From Antiquaquibacter metalliresistens (GTDB taxonomy: Bacteria > Actinomycetota > Actinomycetes > Actinomycetales > Microbacteriaceae): a DNA stretch of 64,000 bases. The notes beneath the pieces are model-generated. The model saw only the letters and a list, made by a program, of their open reading frames with translations. It was not told the origin of the DNA and ran no database searches. Positions 27,447 through 37,840 of this stretch are shown here, one piece after another. Made by a program: the position numbers and the translations under genes. How positions within the stretch are numbered: the stretch's first letter is position 1; every line of letters begins with the position of its first letter. The stretch is from the NCBI RefSeq assembly GCF_029211225.1, contig NZ_JARGEM010000006.1, positions 1 to 64,000 on the forward strand. Direction: 5' to 3'.

Positions 27447-28883
27447 TCAGACGCCGAAGTACAGCTCGTACTCGAACGGGTGCGGGCGCTGCGCGAAGGG
27501 CAGGAGTTCCTTCTCGCGCTTGTACTCGATCCAGGTCTCGATGAGGTCCTTGGTGAAGACGCCACCCTCGAGCAGGAACTCGTGGTCGTTCTCGAGCGCG
27601 ATGAGCGCCGCGTCGAGCGAGCCGGGAACCTGCGGGATGTTCTTGGCCTCCTCGGGCGGGAGCTCGTAGAGGTCCTTGTCGACGGGCTCGTGCGGCTCGA
27701 TCTTGTTCTTGATGCCGTCGATGCCGGCCATGAGCTGCGCCGCGAACGCGAGGTACGGGTTGCCCGAGGCATCCGGCGCACGGAACTCGATGCGCTTGGC
27801 CTTGGGGTTCGTACCCGTGATCGGGATGCGGATCGACGCCGAGCGGTTACCGGCCGAGTACACCAGGTTGACCGGCGCCTCGAAGCCCGGGATCAGGCGG
27901 TGGTACGAGTTGACGGTCGGGTTGGTGAAGGCGAGCACGGCGGGCGCGTGCTTGAGGATGCCGCCGATGTACCAGCGGGCGATGTCGGAGAGTCCGCCGT
28001 AGCCCTTCTCGTCGTAGAACAGCGGCTTGCCGTCGTTCCACAGTGACTGGTGCGTGTGCATGCCCGAACCGTTGTCGCCCATGAGCGGCTTCGGCATGAA
28101 GGTCGCGACCTTGCCCCACTCGAGCGCCGTGTTCTTGACGATGTACTTGAACTTCAGGATGTCGTCGGCGGCGTGCACCATCGTGTCGAACTTGTAGTTG
28201 ATCTCGCCCTGGCCGGCGGTGCCGACCTCGTGGTGGCCGCGCTCGACCTCGAGGCCCGCATCGATGAGCTTGAGCATGATGTCGTCGCGCATGTCGGCGT
28301 GCTTGTCGAGCGGCGTGACGGGGAAGTAGCCGCCCTTGTACGGGGTCTTGTTGGCGAGGTTGCCGCCCTCTTCTTCGCGACCGGTGTTCCACGCGGCCTC
28401 GTCGGAGTCGACCTCGTAGAAGCTCTTGTTCTGCTTCACCTCGTAGCGCACGTCGTCGAAGATGTAGAACTCGGCCTCGGGGGCGAAGAACGCGGTGTCG
28501 GCGATGCCGGTCGAACCGAGGTACTTCTCGGCCTTCTTGGCCACCTGACGCGGGTCGCGCGAGTAGATCTCGCCGTTGCGCGGGTTGTAGATGTCGAAGA
28601 CGAGGATGAGCGTGCGCTCGGTGCGGAACGGGTCGAGGTAGGCCGTCGAGATGTCCGGGATGAGCTGCAGGTCGGACTCGTGGATGGACTGGAACCCGCG
28701 GATGGAGGAACCGTCGAACATCTGACCGACCGCGAAGAAGTCCTCGTCGACCGTGGACGCCGGGATCGTGAGGTGCTGCTGGATGCCCGGCAGGTCGGTG
28801 AAGCGGATGTCGATGAACTTGACGTCCGTATCCTTGATGAACTTCAGGACCTCGGAAGCGTCCTTGAACTTGGGGTTGGACAT
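27447..28883 (-). CDS. glnA: Glutamine synthetase, type I
   Basis: A 478-residue enzyme of normal length that makes glutamine from glutamate, ammonia and ATP in the cytoplasm. Visible family blocks are [43 protein letters not shown] and [12 protein letters not shown]-type metal and nucleotide motifs. Tyr406 in DLYELPPEE is the classical adenylylation site of the I-beta group, so activity is probably also tuned by GlnE. The ATG at 28883 begins the conserved [14 protein letters not shown] complete GlnR box lies 69 bases upstream. This is the first gene of the core half. Confidence 0.97.
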   Translation of the reverse strand: MSNPKFKDASEVLKFIKDTDVKFIDIRFTDLPGIQQHLTIPASTVDEDFFAVGQMFDGSSIRGFQSIHESDLQLIPDISTAYLDPFRTERTLILVFDIYNPRNGEIYSRDPRQVAKKAEKYLGSTGIADTAFFAPEAEFYIFDDVRYEVKQNKSFYEVDSDEAAWNTGREEEGGNLANKTPYKGGYFPVTPLDKHADMRDDIMLKLIDAGLEVERGHHEVGTAGQGEINYKFDTMVHAADDILKFKYIVKNTALEWGKVATFMPKPLMGDNGSGMHTHQSLWNDGKPLFYDEKGYGGLSDIARWYIGGILKHAPAVLAFTNPTVNSYHRLIPGFEAPVNLVYSAGNRSASIRIPITGTNPKAKRIEFRAPDASGNPYLAFAAQLMAGIDGIKNKIEPHEPVDKDLYELPPEEAKNIPQVPGSLDAALIALENDHEFLLEGGVFTKDLIETWIEYKREKELLPFAQRPHPFEYELYFGV

Positions 28884-28951
28884 AGGCGGTACTCCAATGG
28901 GTGCAGAGCGGGATGGTGCAGTCGCAGCCACGTTGAGGGTATGTGCAGGGG

Positions 28952-28989
28952 GTTTCACCGGCGTCACGCAATTGTTTCCGGCATGTTAC
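28952..28989 (-). promoter_or_regulatory. GlnR-type nitrogen box upstream of glnA
   Basis: Reading the minus strand toward glnA: GTAAC-n6-GAAAC-n6-GTGAC-n6-GAAAC, each spacer exactly 6 bases. This is a full two-site match to the GlnR recognition pattern known from Streptomyces and Mycobacterium. It lies 69-106 bases before the glnA start and 24 bases before the divergent RDD gene. GlnR would activate glnA when nitrogen is scarce. Confidence 0.8.
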
Positions 28990-29012
28990 GGGCGGCTCGA
29001 TAGGATCGTGGC

Positions 29013-29414
29013 GTGCCGAGTCCAGCCCCCGCGACCGACTGGCCGGGCAAGCGGCTCGGGCTGCCGCAGACGGGGCCGCGGTCCGTCGGCCGGCTGGGCC
29101 GCAGACTCGCCGCCCTCGCGATCGACTGGGCCGCCGCGGTCGTCATCTCCGTGGCGTTCTTCGACTACGACCCCCTCGCGACGCTCGGCGTCTTCGCCGT
29201 CGCGCAGATCGTCTTCCTGCTCACGGTCAACGGCAGCGTCGGGCACCTGGCCCTGGGGCTTCGGGTCGTGCCGGTCGCCGGCGGCTACCTGGGGTGGTGG
29301 CGTCCGTTCGCGCGCACGGCGCTGCTGTGCCTGGTGATTCCGGCGGTCATCTGGGATCGCGACCAGCGCGGGATGCACGACCGGCTGATCGGCACGGTGC
29401 TCGTCAGGCGCTAG
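29013..29414 (+). CDS. RDD-family membrane protein
   Basis: A 133-residue protein from a GTG start. The family marks are GRRLAALAIDWAAAV (the Arg and Asp of RDD) and, near the end, DRDQRGMHDRLIGTVLV, with about three hydrophobic segments between. RDD proteins are small membrane proteins; some have been linked to ion exchange, but most are uncharacterised. It is divergent from glnA and close to the GlnR box, a position commonly seen in this bacterial family. Confidence 0.85.
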   Translation: MPSPAPATDWPGKRLGLPQTGPRSVGRLGRRLAALAIDWAAAVVISVAFFDYDPLATLGVFAVAQIVFLLTVNGSVGHLALGLRVVPVAGGYLGWWRPFARTALLCLVIPAVIWDRDQRGMHDRLIGTVLVRR

Positions 29415-29450
29415 CGGGCGTCCCGATCGACAGGTTCCACCAGCGGCGGA

Positions 29451-30164
29451 TCACCGCGGACGCGGCGCGCGCACCTTGGTCGGGTCCATGCCCTTCGGGA
29501 TCGGCAGCCCGTTGCGGCCGAGCGAGTTGAGCCGGTTCGACACCGCGATCACCTCGGCCTTGCGCAGTGCGTTCTTCAGGGAGCGCAGCTTGCCGGGGAG
29601 CTTGTGCAAGGGGGTCGACTCGGGGTCGGGCCCCACGTACACGAACGTGATCGGCACGTTGGGCAGGATGCGCGCGACGTTGCGGCGCTCGTCGTCCAGC
29701 ATCCGCTGCGTGCGGCTGCGCGGGCCCTCGCCGATGAGGGCGATGCCGCCGCGTCCCACGGCGCGGTAAACGGCGTCCTGGGTTTTCGGGCTCACGGAGA
29801 TCGGCATCTCGCTCGCCGTCCAGCCGCGTCGCAGCGAGCTCTTGAGCACGGCACCGACCGCGCCGGGCTGGCCGGCGATCTGCGAGTACGCGGCGCGCTC
29901 GGCGAGCCGGCCGAGCACGATGAGGAACACGAGCAGACCACCGAGCAGGCCGGTGATCACATAGAGCACGAAGCCGATGACGTTGTCGCGCGAGAGCAGG
30001 AACGCGAGCACGAGACCGACCGCGAGCGGGCCCACGAAGGAGAGGATCATCCACCACAGGGCGGTCTTGTCGTAGCGGATGGTCATCCTGAAGACCTGGA
30101 CCATCTGCTTGAGACGTCCCGGCTCCTTGGCGGCCTTCGGGGCTGTGGTGGAGGTGCGTGCCAT
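29451..30164 (-). CDS. DUF4191 membrane protein
   Basis: A 237-residue protein with a Lys/Ala-rich N-terminus, two adjacent hydrophobic helices (about 37-57 and 65-88) and a soluble C-terminal domain beginning ERAAYSQIAGQPGAVGAVL, the conserved DUF4191 block, and including AVGRGGIALIGEG. Its place directly downstream of lipA is characteristic of Actinobacteria. Function is unknown. The ATG at 30164 gives MARTSTTAPK; the longer open frame to the right lies in intergenic sequence. Confidence 0.85.
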   Translation of the reverse strand: MARTSTTAPKAAKEPGRLKQMVQVFRMTIRYDKTALWWMILSFVGPLAVGLVLAFLLSRDNVIGFVLYVITGLLGGLLVFLIVLGRLAERAAYSQIAGQPGAVGAVLKSSLRRGWTASEMPISVSPKTQDAVYRAVGRGGIALIGEGPRSRTQRMLDDERRNVARILPNVPITFVYVGPDPESTPLHKLPGKLRSLKNALRKAEVIAVSNRLNSLGRNGLPIPKGMDPTKVRAPRPR

Positions 30165-30204
30165 GGTTCCTAGGATACGGGTGTTCTCGGCGACGTCGGC
30201 CCGC

Positions 30205-31197
30205 TCAGGAGACCGCCTGCGCGAAGCCCAGCTCGGCATCCGCGAGGTGCTTGAGATGGTCGGGGATGGCACGCCCCTTCGAGAGCATCGAGCGCGCCCA
30301 GAGTCGGCCGGCCCGGTAGCTCGAGCGCACCAGGGGACCGGCGAGCACGCCGAGGAAGCCGATCTGCTCGGCGGCGGTGGCGAACTCGACGAACTCCTGC
30401 GGCTTCACCCAGCGGGCGACGGGCAGATGCCGCGCGGAGGGGCGCAGGTACTGGGTGATGGTGATGATGTCGGTACCCGCGTCGTGCAGGTCCTGCAGGG
30501 CCTGCAGCACCTCGTGCGGCTCCTCGCCCATGCCGAGGATGAGGTTCGACTTCGTGATGAGCCCGGCCGCGCGCGCCTGGGTGAGCACGTCGAGTGAGCG
30601 CTCGTAGCGGAACGCGGGCCGGATGCGCTTGAAGATGCGCGGCACCGTCTCCACGTTGTGCGCGAACACCTCGGGGCGGGAGTCGAAGACGATACCGAGC
30701 AGATCGGGGTTGCCGGAGAAGTCCGTCGCGAGAATCTCCACACCCGTGCCCGGGTTCTGCTCGTGGATCTGCCGCACGGTCTCGGCGTGCAGCCACGCGC
30801 CCTCGTCGGGCAGATCGTCGCGCGCCACACCCGTAACGGTCGCATAGCGCAGATTCATGCTGCGCACCGACTCGGCGACGCGACGCGGCTCGTCGGTGTC
30901 ATAGTCCGCGGGCTTGCCGGTATCGATCTGACAGAAGTCGCAGCGACGGGTGCACTGGCTGCCGCCGATGAGGAAGGTCGCCTCGCGGTCTTCCCAGCAC
31001 TCGTAGATGTTCGGGCATCCGGCCTCCTGGCAGACCGTGTGCAGGCCCTCGCCCTTGACCAGATCCTGCAGCTGCCGGTACTCCGGTCCCATCTTCGCGA
31101 CGGTCCTGATCCACTCCGGCTTGCGCTCGATGGGCGTCTCGGCGTTGCGCACCTCCAGGCGCAGCAGCTTGCGGCCGCCGAGGTCGTGCCCGCTCAT
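30205..31197 (-). CDS. lipA: Lipoyl synthase
   Basis: A 330-residue radical-SAM enzyme that inserts two sulfur atoms into octanoyl groups on carrier proteins. Both iron-sulfur signatures are present: [12 protein letters not shown] for the auxiliary cluster and CTRRCDFC for the SAM cluster; RSSY near the C-terminus supplies the conserved Ser ligand. The ATG overlaps the lipB stop (ATGA at 31194-31197), so the two are translationally coupled. Its products are needed by the E2 protein encoded a little further on. Confidence 0.97.
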   Translation of the reverse strand: MSGHDLGGRKLLRLEVRNAETPIERKPEWIRTVAKMGPEYRQLQDLVKGEGLHTVCQEAGCPNIYECWEDREATFLIGGSQCTRRCDFCQIDTGKPADYDTDEPRRVAESVRSMNLRYATVTGVARDDLPDEGAWLHAETVRQIHEQNPGTGVEILATDFSGNPDLLGIVFDSRPEVFAHNVETVPRIFKRIRPAFRYERSLDVLTQARAAGLITKSNLILGMGEEPHEVLQALQDLHDAGTDIITITQYLRPSARHLPVARWVKPQEFVEFATAAEQIGFLGVLAGPLVRSSYRAGRLWARSMLSKGRAIPDHLKHLADAELGFAQAVS

Positions 31198-31841
31198 GCA
31201 GGCACCGCCATCGCGTGCTCGAAGTGTCTGCCGATCAGGGGCACGACATCGCCCGGGGTGACCTCGCGACCGAGCACACGACTGATCGAGGTGACCCCGG
31301 CATCCAGGATGCCGCACGCCACGATCTTCGAGTACGCGTCGAAGGCGTTGCTGCAGTTGAGTGAGAAGCCGTGCATCGTCACCCCTTGCGCGACGCGGAT
31401 GCCGATCGCGGCGATCTTCTGCGCGCCCACGGGCTGCTCGTGGCCGATCCACACGCCCGAGCGGCCCTCGACGCGACCGCCGTCGATGCCGAGTTCTGCG
31501 AGCACGCCGATGAGCATGCCCTCGAGGCGGCGCACGTAGCCGACAACGTCGACGGGCTCCGCCAGCCGCAGGATGGGGTAGCCGACCAGCTGTCCCGGAC
31601 CGTGCCAGGTGATCTTCCCACCGCGGTCCACGTCGATGACGGGCGTGCCGTCGGTGGGCCGCTCGAAGGGCTCCGTGCGTCTGCCCGCGGTGTAGACGGA
31701 GGGATGCTCCAGCAGTAGCAGGGTGTCGGGCTTCGAGCCCTCGACGACGGAACGATGGGTTGCGCGCTGAAGCTCGAGAGCTTCGACGTACGGCACGGAG
31801 TTGGCGCTTAGCCCCGTGACGACAATGTCGACCACGCGCAT
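31194..31841 (-). CDS. lipB: Octanoyl-ACP:protein N-octanoyltransferase
   Basis: A 215-residue transferase that moves octanoate from acyl carrier protein to the lipoyl domains of target enzymes. The family blocks are [36 protein letters not shown] with the catalytic Lys, and VACGI with the catalytic Cys. The start at 31841 gives [11 protein letters not shown]. It is the first gene of lipB-lipA. Confidence 0.96.
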   Translation of the reverse strand: MRVVDIVVTGLSANSVPYVEALELQRATHRSVVEGSKPDTLLLLEHPSVYTAGRRTEPFERPTDGTPVIDVDRGGKITWHGPGQLVGYPILRLAEPVDVVGYVRRLEGMLIGVLAELGIDGGRVEGRSGVWIGHEQPVGAQKIAAIGIRVAQGVTMHGFSLNCSNAFDAYSKIVACGILDAGVTSISRVLGREVTPGDVVPLIGRHFEHAMAVPA

Positions 31842-31938
31842 AGCCTAGCTCCTCGCTCCCAGCACGCGCGGGGTCGTCGCCGTCCACGGGTGTGCGGCGG
31901 GCCCACGGGTGCGCGCGGCCGGGCGACAGGGTGAGGGG

Positions 31939-33243
31939 ATGGTGGTGGATTCGCTCGGGGGATACCGCGTCATCCGCAAGCTCGGCGACGGTGGCCGAGC
32001 CGAGGTGCTGCTCGGACACGCGGACGAGGCGTCGGAGCCGATGGTCGCGCTCAAGGCCTATCGACCGGGGGTTCCGGATGCCGCGGCGATGACCGAGGCG
32101 CAGGCGCTGCACCGCGGGGCGGGTGCGCACGTGATGCGACTGATCGACGTGGTGCCCGGTGCGGACGGGGCGCCGGTGCTGGTGCTCGAGCGCCTCCCCG
32201 GGGGCTCGCTGGAGCGCCTGTTGCAGCAGCGTGATCGGTTGCGGGCGGGGGAGGCGATCACGATCCTTGCGCCGATCGCGCAGGCGGTCGCCCGATTGCA
32301 CGATGCGGGCGTGCTGCACGGCGGCATCGCCGAGCGCGCGGTGCTCTTCGATGGTGGCGGCGCGCCCGTGCTCGCGTGCTTCGGCCGGGCTCTGCTCGTG
32401 GAGCCCGGTCTCTCACAGGCCGCTCGCGAGGCCGACGCGGGTTTCGCCGCCGACCTGGCGCAGTTCGCCGCCGTCGCCCGCGCGGTGCTCGAGCGCACCG
32501 ACGAGCCCGGCGCGCCCGCCCTGCTCGACTCGCCGGGCACACTGGCGTCCTTCGCGGGCCGCCTGTTCGAACTCGGCGAGCCGCTCCCGGTGCGATTCGA
32601 CGCAGGCGGTGCGGAACCGAGGGCCGTGCCGGCGCGGCTCGTGCGGGCCGAGGGCGCGCCGGAGCCGCAGGCGACCGCTCCCGCGGCGCTGGCCGTACCG
32701 GACTGGATCGAGCGGATGCTCCCGGCGTCGGTCCCGGAGACCCTCGGTCGGCTGCGCTCCGCGCTCGCGACGGTGCGCCGCCCGGTCTGGATCGCCACCG
32801 CCGCCGTGGGTGTGGCGCTCATCGCGGCGCTCGTGCTCGTGCCCATGGGCGGAACGCCCGATGCCGCGCCGCGGGTGCCGGCCTCGTCGCCGACCGCGGA
32901 GTCCGCGGACACCGGACCGGTGACCGCCGACGACCCGGTCGCGGCGGCGATCGCGCTGCTCGCCACGCGCGAACGCTGCCTGCGCGACCTCTCGGTGCTG
33001 TGCCTGGATGCCGTCGGTCAGGCCGGATCCGCCGCCCTCGCCCAGGATCAGGAACTGGTCCGTCGGCTGCAGGACGGCGGCGAGCTTCCGGCGCTCCCGC
33101 AGCCGGACCCGGAGATCGTGACCATCGTGGAACGCCTCGGGGACTCGGCGATCGTCTCGCTCGGCCCGAACAGCGAACCGGCCTCGGTCCTTCTGATGAA
33201 GGGCGAGGCCGGTTGGCGGATCAGGGAGTACCTGTCCGGCTGA
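31939..33243 (+). CDS. Protein kinase-like membrane protein, probably a pseudokinase
   Basis: A 434-residue protein. Residues about 5-175 have the kinase N-lobe opening [21 protein letters not shown] and the ATP Lys (VALKAY), but the HRD catalytic loop reads [12 protein letters not shown] and the DFG position reads ACFGR, so both catalytic Asp residues are missing. One membrane helix (about 287-303) follows, then an outer Ala/Thr/Pro-rich linker and a small C-terminal domain. Activity is unlikely; a scaffold or sensor role is possible. The ATG at 31939 follows GTGAGGGG; a GTG ten codons earlier is an alternative. It is divergent from lipB and converges on sucB. Confidence 0.75.
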   Translation: MVVDSLGGYRVIRKLGDGGRAEVLLGHADEASEPMVALKAYRPGVPDAAAMTEAQALHRGAGAHVMRLIDVVPGADGAPVLVLERLPGGSLERLLQQRDRLRAGEAITILAPIAQAVARLHDAGVLHGGIAERAVLFDGGGAPVLACFGRALLVEPGLSQAAREADAGFAADLAQFAAVARAVLERTDEPGAPALLDSPGTLASFAGRLFELGEPLPVRFDAGGAEPRAVPARLVRAEGAPEPQATAPAALAVPDWIERMLPASVPETLGRLRSALATVRRPVWIATAAVGVALIAALVLVPMGGTPDAAPRVPASSPTAESADTGPVTADDPVAAAIALLATRERCLRDLSVLCLDAVGQAGSAALAQDQELVRRLQDGGELPALPQPDPEIVTIVERLGDSAIVSLGPNSEPASVLLMKGEAGWRIREYLSG

Positions 33244-34707
33244 TCAGATGCCGAGGTTGCCCTCGAAGTCCCCGCTCTCGAGGCGGTCCTTGACGGCCGT
33301 GAGGAAGCGGGCCGCGTCGGCACCGTCGACGATCCGGTGGTCGTAGCTGAGTGCCAGGTAGACCATGGAGCGGATCGCGATGGCGTCGCCGCCGGCGTCG
33401 CTGACCACGACCGGCTTCTTCGACACGATTCCGGTGCCGAGGATCGCGGACTGGGGCAGGAACACCACGGGCGTGTCGAACAGCGCGCCGCGCGATCCCG
33501 TGTTGGTGAGCGTGAACGTTCCGCCGGCGAGCTCGTCGGGCTTGAGCTTGTTCTCGCGGGTGCGCTCGGCGAGGTCGGCGATCTGCTTCGCGAGGCCGGC
33601 GAGGTCGAGGGTGCTCGCATCGCGGATCACCGGCGTGAGCAGGCCGCGCTCGGTGTCGACGGCGATGCTCAGGTTCTCGTGGGCGGGGTAGACGATGCTC
33701 TCGCCTTCGACCGTCGCGTTGATGATCGGGTAGGCCTTGAGCGCCTCGACCGCAGCGAGGGCGAAGAACGGCAGGAACGACAGCTTCACGCCCGTCTTGG
33801 CCTGGAAGTCCGCCTTCACCTGATCGCGCAGGTGCGCGACGAGCGTCACGTCCACCTCGACGACCGTGGTCAACTGCGCCGTGGACTGCATCGAGATGAC
33901 CGCGCGCTCGGCGACCACCTTGCGCAGGCGTGACATCGGCACGGTGGTGCCGCGCAGCGGCGAGACCTCGAGCGGCTTCGCGGCTGCGGCGGCGGGAGCC
34001 GGTGCGGAACCAGAGGCCGTGGTCGCGGCACCCGCGGAGAGCACGTCCTGCTTGCGGATGCGTCCGCCGACGCCGGTGCCGGCGAGGGATGCCAGGTCCA
34101 CACCGCGTTCGTGAGCGAGCTTGCGCACCAGAGGCGTGACGTAGCCGGCGTGCGACTCGGGGGAGACCCCGGCGGGCGCAGGTGCAGCAGGGGGTGCGGG
34201 TGTAGCAGCGGGTGCGGGTGTAGCAGCTGGTGCCGGCGCAGCAGCGGGGGCCGGCGCAGCGACGGGTGCTGGCGCGGCGACGGGCGCGGCTGCCGGCGCA
34301 GCCGGCGCGGCAGCTGCGGGGGGCGTGTCGACCGCCGGGGCCTGCGCGGGAGGCGCGGCGGCAGCGGGCTCGGCGGCGGGGGCGGCGGGGGCCGCGGGCT
34401 CGGGAGCCGGAGTCGGCTCGGGAGCCGCGACCGGCTCGGGCGCTGCGGGCGCTGCCGCGGCGGCTCCGGAGCCGTCACCGATGGTCACGAGCGCGGTGCC
34501 GACCTCGACGGTCTCGTCCTCCTGCACGAGAATCGCCTCGATGACGCCCGCGACGGGGGATGGGATCTCGGTGTCGACCTTGTCCGTCGATACCTCGAGC
34601 AGCGGCTCATCCACCTCCACCCGGTCGCCGACCTTCTTCAGCCAGCGGGTGACCGTTCCCTCGGTGACGCTCTCGCCGAGCGCCGGGAGGTTGACGGATT
34701 CGCTCAT
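33244..34707 (-). CDS. sucB: 2-oxoglutarate dehydrogenase E2 (dihydrolipoamide succinyltransferase)
   Basis: A 487-residue E2 subunit. Residues 1-76 form a lipoyl domain with Lys43 in STDKVDTE. A roughly 120-residue Ala/Pro linker follows, then an E3-binding domain ([16 protein letters not shown]) and the catalytic acyltransferase domain ending in [14 protein letters not shown] with its catalytic His. It passes succinyl or related acyl groups to CoA. The mix of features does not exclude a pyruvate or branched-chain role. The lpdA gene lies just upstream on the same strand (46-base gap), so E3 and E2 are probably coexpressed; lipA and lipB nearby supply the cofactor. Confidence 0.9.
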   Translation of the reverse strand: MSESVNLPALGESVTEGTVTRWLKKVGDRVEVDEPLLEVSTDKVDTEIPSPVAGVIEAILVQEDETVEVGTALVTIGDGSGAAAAAPAAPEPVAAPEPTPAPEPAAPAAPAAEPAAAAPPAQAPAVDTPPAAAAPAAPAAAPVAAPAPVAAPAPAAAPAPAATPAPAATPAPPAAPAPAGVSPESHAGYVTPLVRKLAHERGVDLASLAGTGVGGRIRKQDVLSAGAATTASGSAPAPAAAAAKPLEVSPLRGTTVPMSRLRKVVAERAVISMQSTAQLTTVVEVDVTLVAHLRDQVKADFQAKTGVKLSFLPFFALAAVEALKAYPIINATVEGESIVYPAHENLSIAVDTERGLLTPVIRDASTLDLAGLAKQIADLAERTRENKLKPDELAGGTFTLTNTGSRGALFDTPVVFLPQSAILGTGIVSKKPVVVSDAGGDAIAIRSMVYLALSYDHRIVDGADAARFLTAVKDRLESGDFEGNLGI

Positions 34708-34752
34708 CAGTGATGCTCCTTTGTACCGTGCAGTTTCAAGTCTAGGTGAGGG

Positions 34753-36126
34753 TCAGATGCCGTGCAGGGGCTTGCCGGCGAGGGCGAGGAACGCCTCTCC
34801 GAGCGCCTCGTTCTGCGTCGGGTGAGCGTGGATGAGGGGGGCGATGTCCTCGGGGTACGCCTCCCAGTTGACCGCGAGCTGTGCCTCGCCGATCAGCTCG
34901 CCGACGCGAGCGCCGATCATGTGCACGCCGACCGTCGGGCCGTCCTTCACGCGAACGACCTTCACCGATCCGGAGGTGCCGATGATGTGGCTCTTGCCGT
35001 TGCCGGCGAGGTTGTAGTCGTAGGTTGCGATGGCATCCGCGCCGTACTTCTCGGCCGCCTTCGCCTCGGTGAGGCCGATGGAGGCGACCTCGGGGTCGCT
35101 GTAGGTGACCTTCGGGATGTTGACGTCCTCGATGACGATCGGGTTCAGGCCCGCGATCTCCTCGGCGACGAAGATGCCCTGCTGGAACCCGCGGTGGGCC
35201 AGCTGGAGTCCGGGAACGATGTCGCCGACGGCGTAGACACCTGGGATGTTGGTGGCGAGACGCTCGTTGGTGATGACGAAGCCGCGATCCATCGTGACCC
35301 CGACCTCCTCGAAGCCGAGTCCGGCGGTGGCCGGGCCGCGGCCCACGGCGACGAGCAGCAGCTCGCCCTCGAAGGTCTTGCCGTCTTCGAGCGTCACGAC
35401 GACACCCTGGTCGTTCTGGGTCACGCCCTGGAAGCGCACGCCCAGGTTGAACTCGATGCCGCGCTTGCGGAAGGCGCGCTCGAACTGCTTGCTGATCGCC
35501 TCGTCCTCGTTGGGGACCAGGTGGGGGAGCGCCTCGATGATCGTGACCTCAGCACCCCAGCTCTTCCAGACGCTGGAGAACTCGACGCCGATCACGCCGC
35601 CGCCGAGCACGAGCACCTTCTTCGGCACGAAGTCGAGCGCGAGCGCCTGCTCCGAGGTGATGACGCGGCCGCCGATTTCAAGGCCCGGCAGCGAACGCGA
35701 GTACGAGCCGGTCGCGAGCACGACATTCTTGCCGACCACGGTGTCCGCACCGACTTGCACGGTGGTGGGCGAGATGAGCTTGCCCTCGCCCTCGATGGTC
35801 GTGATGCCGCGGGCCTTGATCAGGCCCTGCAGGCCCTTGTACTTGCTCGCCACGACCTCTTCGCGGTACGCGGTCACCGCGCCGATCTCGACGCCGCCGA
35901 ACGTGGAGGTCACGCCGTACTTCGCGGACTCGCGGGTGACGTCGGCCACCTCGGCCGAGTGCAGCAGCGCCTTCGTGGGGATGCAGCCGACGTGCAGGCA
36001 GGTGCCGCCGACCTTGTTCTTCTCGATCAGCCCGACGGTCATGCCGAGCTGGCTCGCGCGGAGCGCCGCGGCGTAGCCACCACTTCCGCCGCCAAGAACT
36101 ACAAGGTCAAAAGTGTGCTCAGCCAA
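34753..36126 (-). CDS. lpdA: Dihydrolipoyl dehydrogenase (E3)
   Basis: A 457-residue flavoenzyme: FAD motif VVLGGGSGGYAAA, redox-active disulfide Cys43-Cys48 (GGTCLHVGC), NAD motif VLVLGGGVIGVEF, and the C-terminal HAHPTQNEALGEA holding the His-Glu pair. It reoxidises dihydrolipoyl groups of 2-oxo acid dehydrogenases. The TTG at 36126 is chosen because it starts at the family's usual N-terminus and GAGGAG lies about 11 bases before it; a GTG 11 codons upstream is possible. It is cotranscribed with sucB. Confidence 0.96.
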   Translation of the reverse strand: MAEHTFDLVVLGGGSGGYAAALRASQLGMTVGLIEKNKVGGTCLHVGCIPTKALLHSAEVADVTRESAKYGVTSTFGGVEIGAVTAYREEVVASKYKGLQGLIKARGITTIEGEGKLISPTTVQVGADTVVGKNVVLATGSYSRSLPGLEIGGRVITSEQALALDFVPKKVLVLGGGVIGVEFSSVWKSWGAEVTIIEALPHLVPNEDEAISKQFERAFRKRGIEFNLGVRFQGVTQNDQGVVVTLEDGKTFEGELLLVAVGRGPATAGLGFEEVGVTMDRGFVITNERLATNIPGVYAVGDIVPGLQLAHRGFQQGIFVAEEIAGLNPIVIEDVNIPKVTYSDPEVASIGLTEAKAAEKYGADAIATYDYNLAGNGKSHIIGTSGSVKVVRVKDGPTVGVHMIGARVGELIGEAQLAVNWEAYPEDIAPLIHAHPTQNEALGEAFLALAGKPLHGI

Positions 36127-36263
36127 TTTCCCGGAAACTCCTCGTGTGAAGGACTCGTGCACCGGCACGCCAGGAGGGTGTGGTGGAGGCTGCCGGAGTG
36201 GGGCGGAAAAGACCCGCCTGAAGAACCCTACTACTCGGTGCGGTGCGCCGCTGAGCGCGCCCC

Positions 36264-37748
36264 TCAGCCTTCCGCGAACTCGCGGGCGAACTCGATCAGT
36301 GCGCGCACGGCCACTCCGGTCGGTCCCTTGCCGGTGAAGCCCCAGCCCGCTGCGCCGTTGTTCGCGGGGCCGGCGATGTCCAGGTGCGCCCAGGGGATCG
36401 GCGTGCCTTCTGGCGAATCGCCGACGAAGTCGCGCAGGAAGGCTGCGGCGATCAGCATGCCGCCGGCGGTGTTGCCCGGCTTCACGTTGGCGATGTCGGC
36501 GATGTCGGAGGCGAGCAGCGGACGCAGCTCGGGCCCTATCGGCATCGGCCACAGGGTCTCTCCGACCCGATCGCCCGCGGCGACGACCCGGCCGACGAGT
36601 TCCCGGTCGCCCATCGTGCCGACATAGCGCGTGCCGAGCGCGATGGATGCCGCCCCCGTCAGGGTTGCGACGTCGATGATCGCGTCCGGCTGCTCCTCGC
36701 TCGCGGCCACGAGCCCGTCCGCGAGCACGAGTCGTCCCTCCGCATCGGTGTTGAGCACCTCGACGGTCTTGCCGCCGCGGATGCGCAGCACGTCGTTCGG
36801 GCGGATGGCGGTGCCGGACGGGAGGTTCTCCGCGAGGCACAGCCACGCCGTGACCCGCAGCGGCAGCTTCAGCCGTGCCGCGGCGAGCACCACCGCGAGC
36901 ACCGTCGCGGCACCGGTCATGTCGTACTTCATGCCGATCATGGATGCCGGCGGCTTGAGCGACAGTCCGCCCGAGTCGAACGTGATCCCCTTTCCGACGA
37001 GCGCGAGGTGACGCTCGGCGTGCTCGGGGGCGTAGGCGACCTTCACCAGTCGCGGCCCGCGCGTCGAGCCCTGGCCCACCCCGAGGATGCCGCCGAAGCC
37101 GCCGGCCTCGAGCTCGGGTTCGGCGAGCACCTCGACGCTGAGTCCGTCATGCTCGGCGAGGGCCGCCGCCTCGGCGGCGAAGGTCTCCGGGTAGAGATCG
37201 CTGGGCGGCGCGTTGACGAGGTCGCGCACGGTGTGCACGGCGGTCGCGATGGTCGTCGCCCGCTGCACCAGGGCATCCGAGCCGACTGGGGTCACCACGA
37301 CGATGGTCGCCGCCGGGGGCTTCGCGGCCTCGAGCGAGGCGTTGCGGTAGGCCGTGTACCCATAGGCGCCGAGTGCGGCGCCCTCGAGCACCGCGAGCGC
37401 CTCCTCCTCGGTCGAGGCCGGGAGCGCGATGACGAGCGAGTCGATGCCACGCAGCTGGCGTGCAGCCGAGCCGGCGGCGTAACGCAGGTCGTCGACGGTG
37501 ATCTCTCCGCCGCCGAGACCGACGAGCGCGATGCTCTCGGTCGCGCCGTATCCGCCCGGCAGACGCCGCACCTCGTCGTGCCCACCCGTCACGCCGATCG
37601 CCTCGAGGGCGAGCTGGAGCGGCTGCAGCGCGAGGTCGTCGCCCAGCAATTGCGGGCCATCATCCGTCTTGCGCACCCCGAGCACGAGCACGTCGCCCTC
37701 GATCTCGAGGGCGGGGCGGTCGGAGGTGGAAAGCGCGGGCACGGTCAT
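36264..37748 (-). CDS. pepA: Leucyl aminopeptidase (M17)
   Basis: A 494-residue cytosolic metallopeptidase that removes N-terminal residues from peptides. The M17 metal and active-site blocks are present: VGKGITFDSGGLSLKP, then MKYDMTGAA, and NTDAEGRLVLAD, with the Arg/Lys catalytic residues inside them. The start ATG at 37748 gives MTVPALSTS; the frame continues left only into noncoding sequence. Its tail is followed by about 137 bases before lpdA. Confidence 0.95.
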   Translation of the reverse strand: MTVPALSTSDRPALEIEGDVLVLGVRKTDDGPQLLGDDLALQPLQLALEAIGVTGGHDEVRRLPGGYGATESIALVGLGGGEITVDDLRYAAGSAARQLRGIDSLVIALPASTEEEALAVLEGAALGAYGYTAYRNASLEAAKPPAATIVVVTPVGSDALVQRATTIATAVHTVRDLVNAPPSDLYPETFAAEAAALAEHDGLSVEVLAEPELEAGGFGGILGVGQGSTRGPRLVKVAYAPEHAERHLALVGKGITFDSGGLSLKPPASMIGMKYDMTGAATVLAVVLAAARLKLPLRVTAWLCLAENLPSGTAIRPNDVLRIRGGKTVEVLNTDAEGRLVLADGLVAASEEQPDAIIDVATLTGAASIALGTRYVGTMGDRELVGRVVAAGDRVGETLWPMPIGPELRPLLASDIADIANVKPGNTAGGMLIAAAFLRDFVGDSPEGTPIPWAHLDIAGPANNGAAGWGFTGKGPTGVAVRALIEFAREFAEG

Positions 37749-37840
37749 CCGGCCATCGTATCCACCGTCCGTCGTGCTGTTCGCTGTGAGCGTGCGCCCG
37801 TGCCCGGCGCACATGCCGGGGCCCCGATTACCATGGAGCC

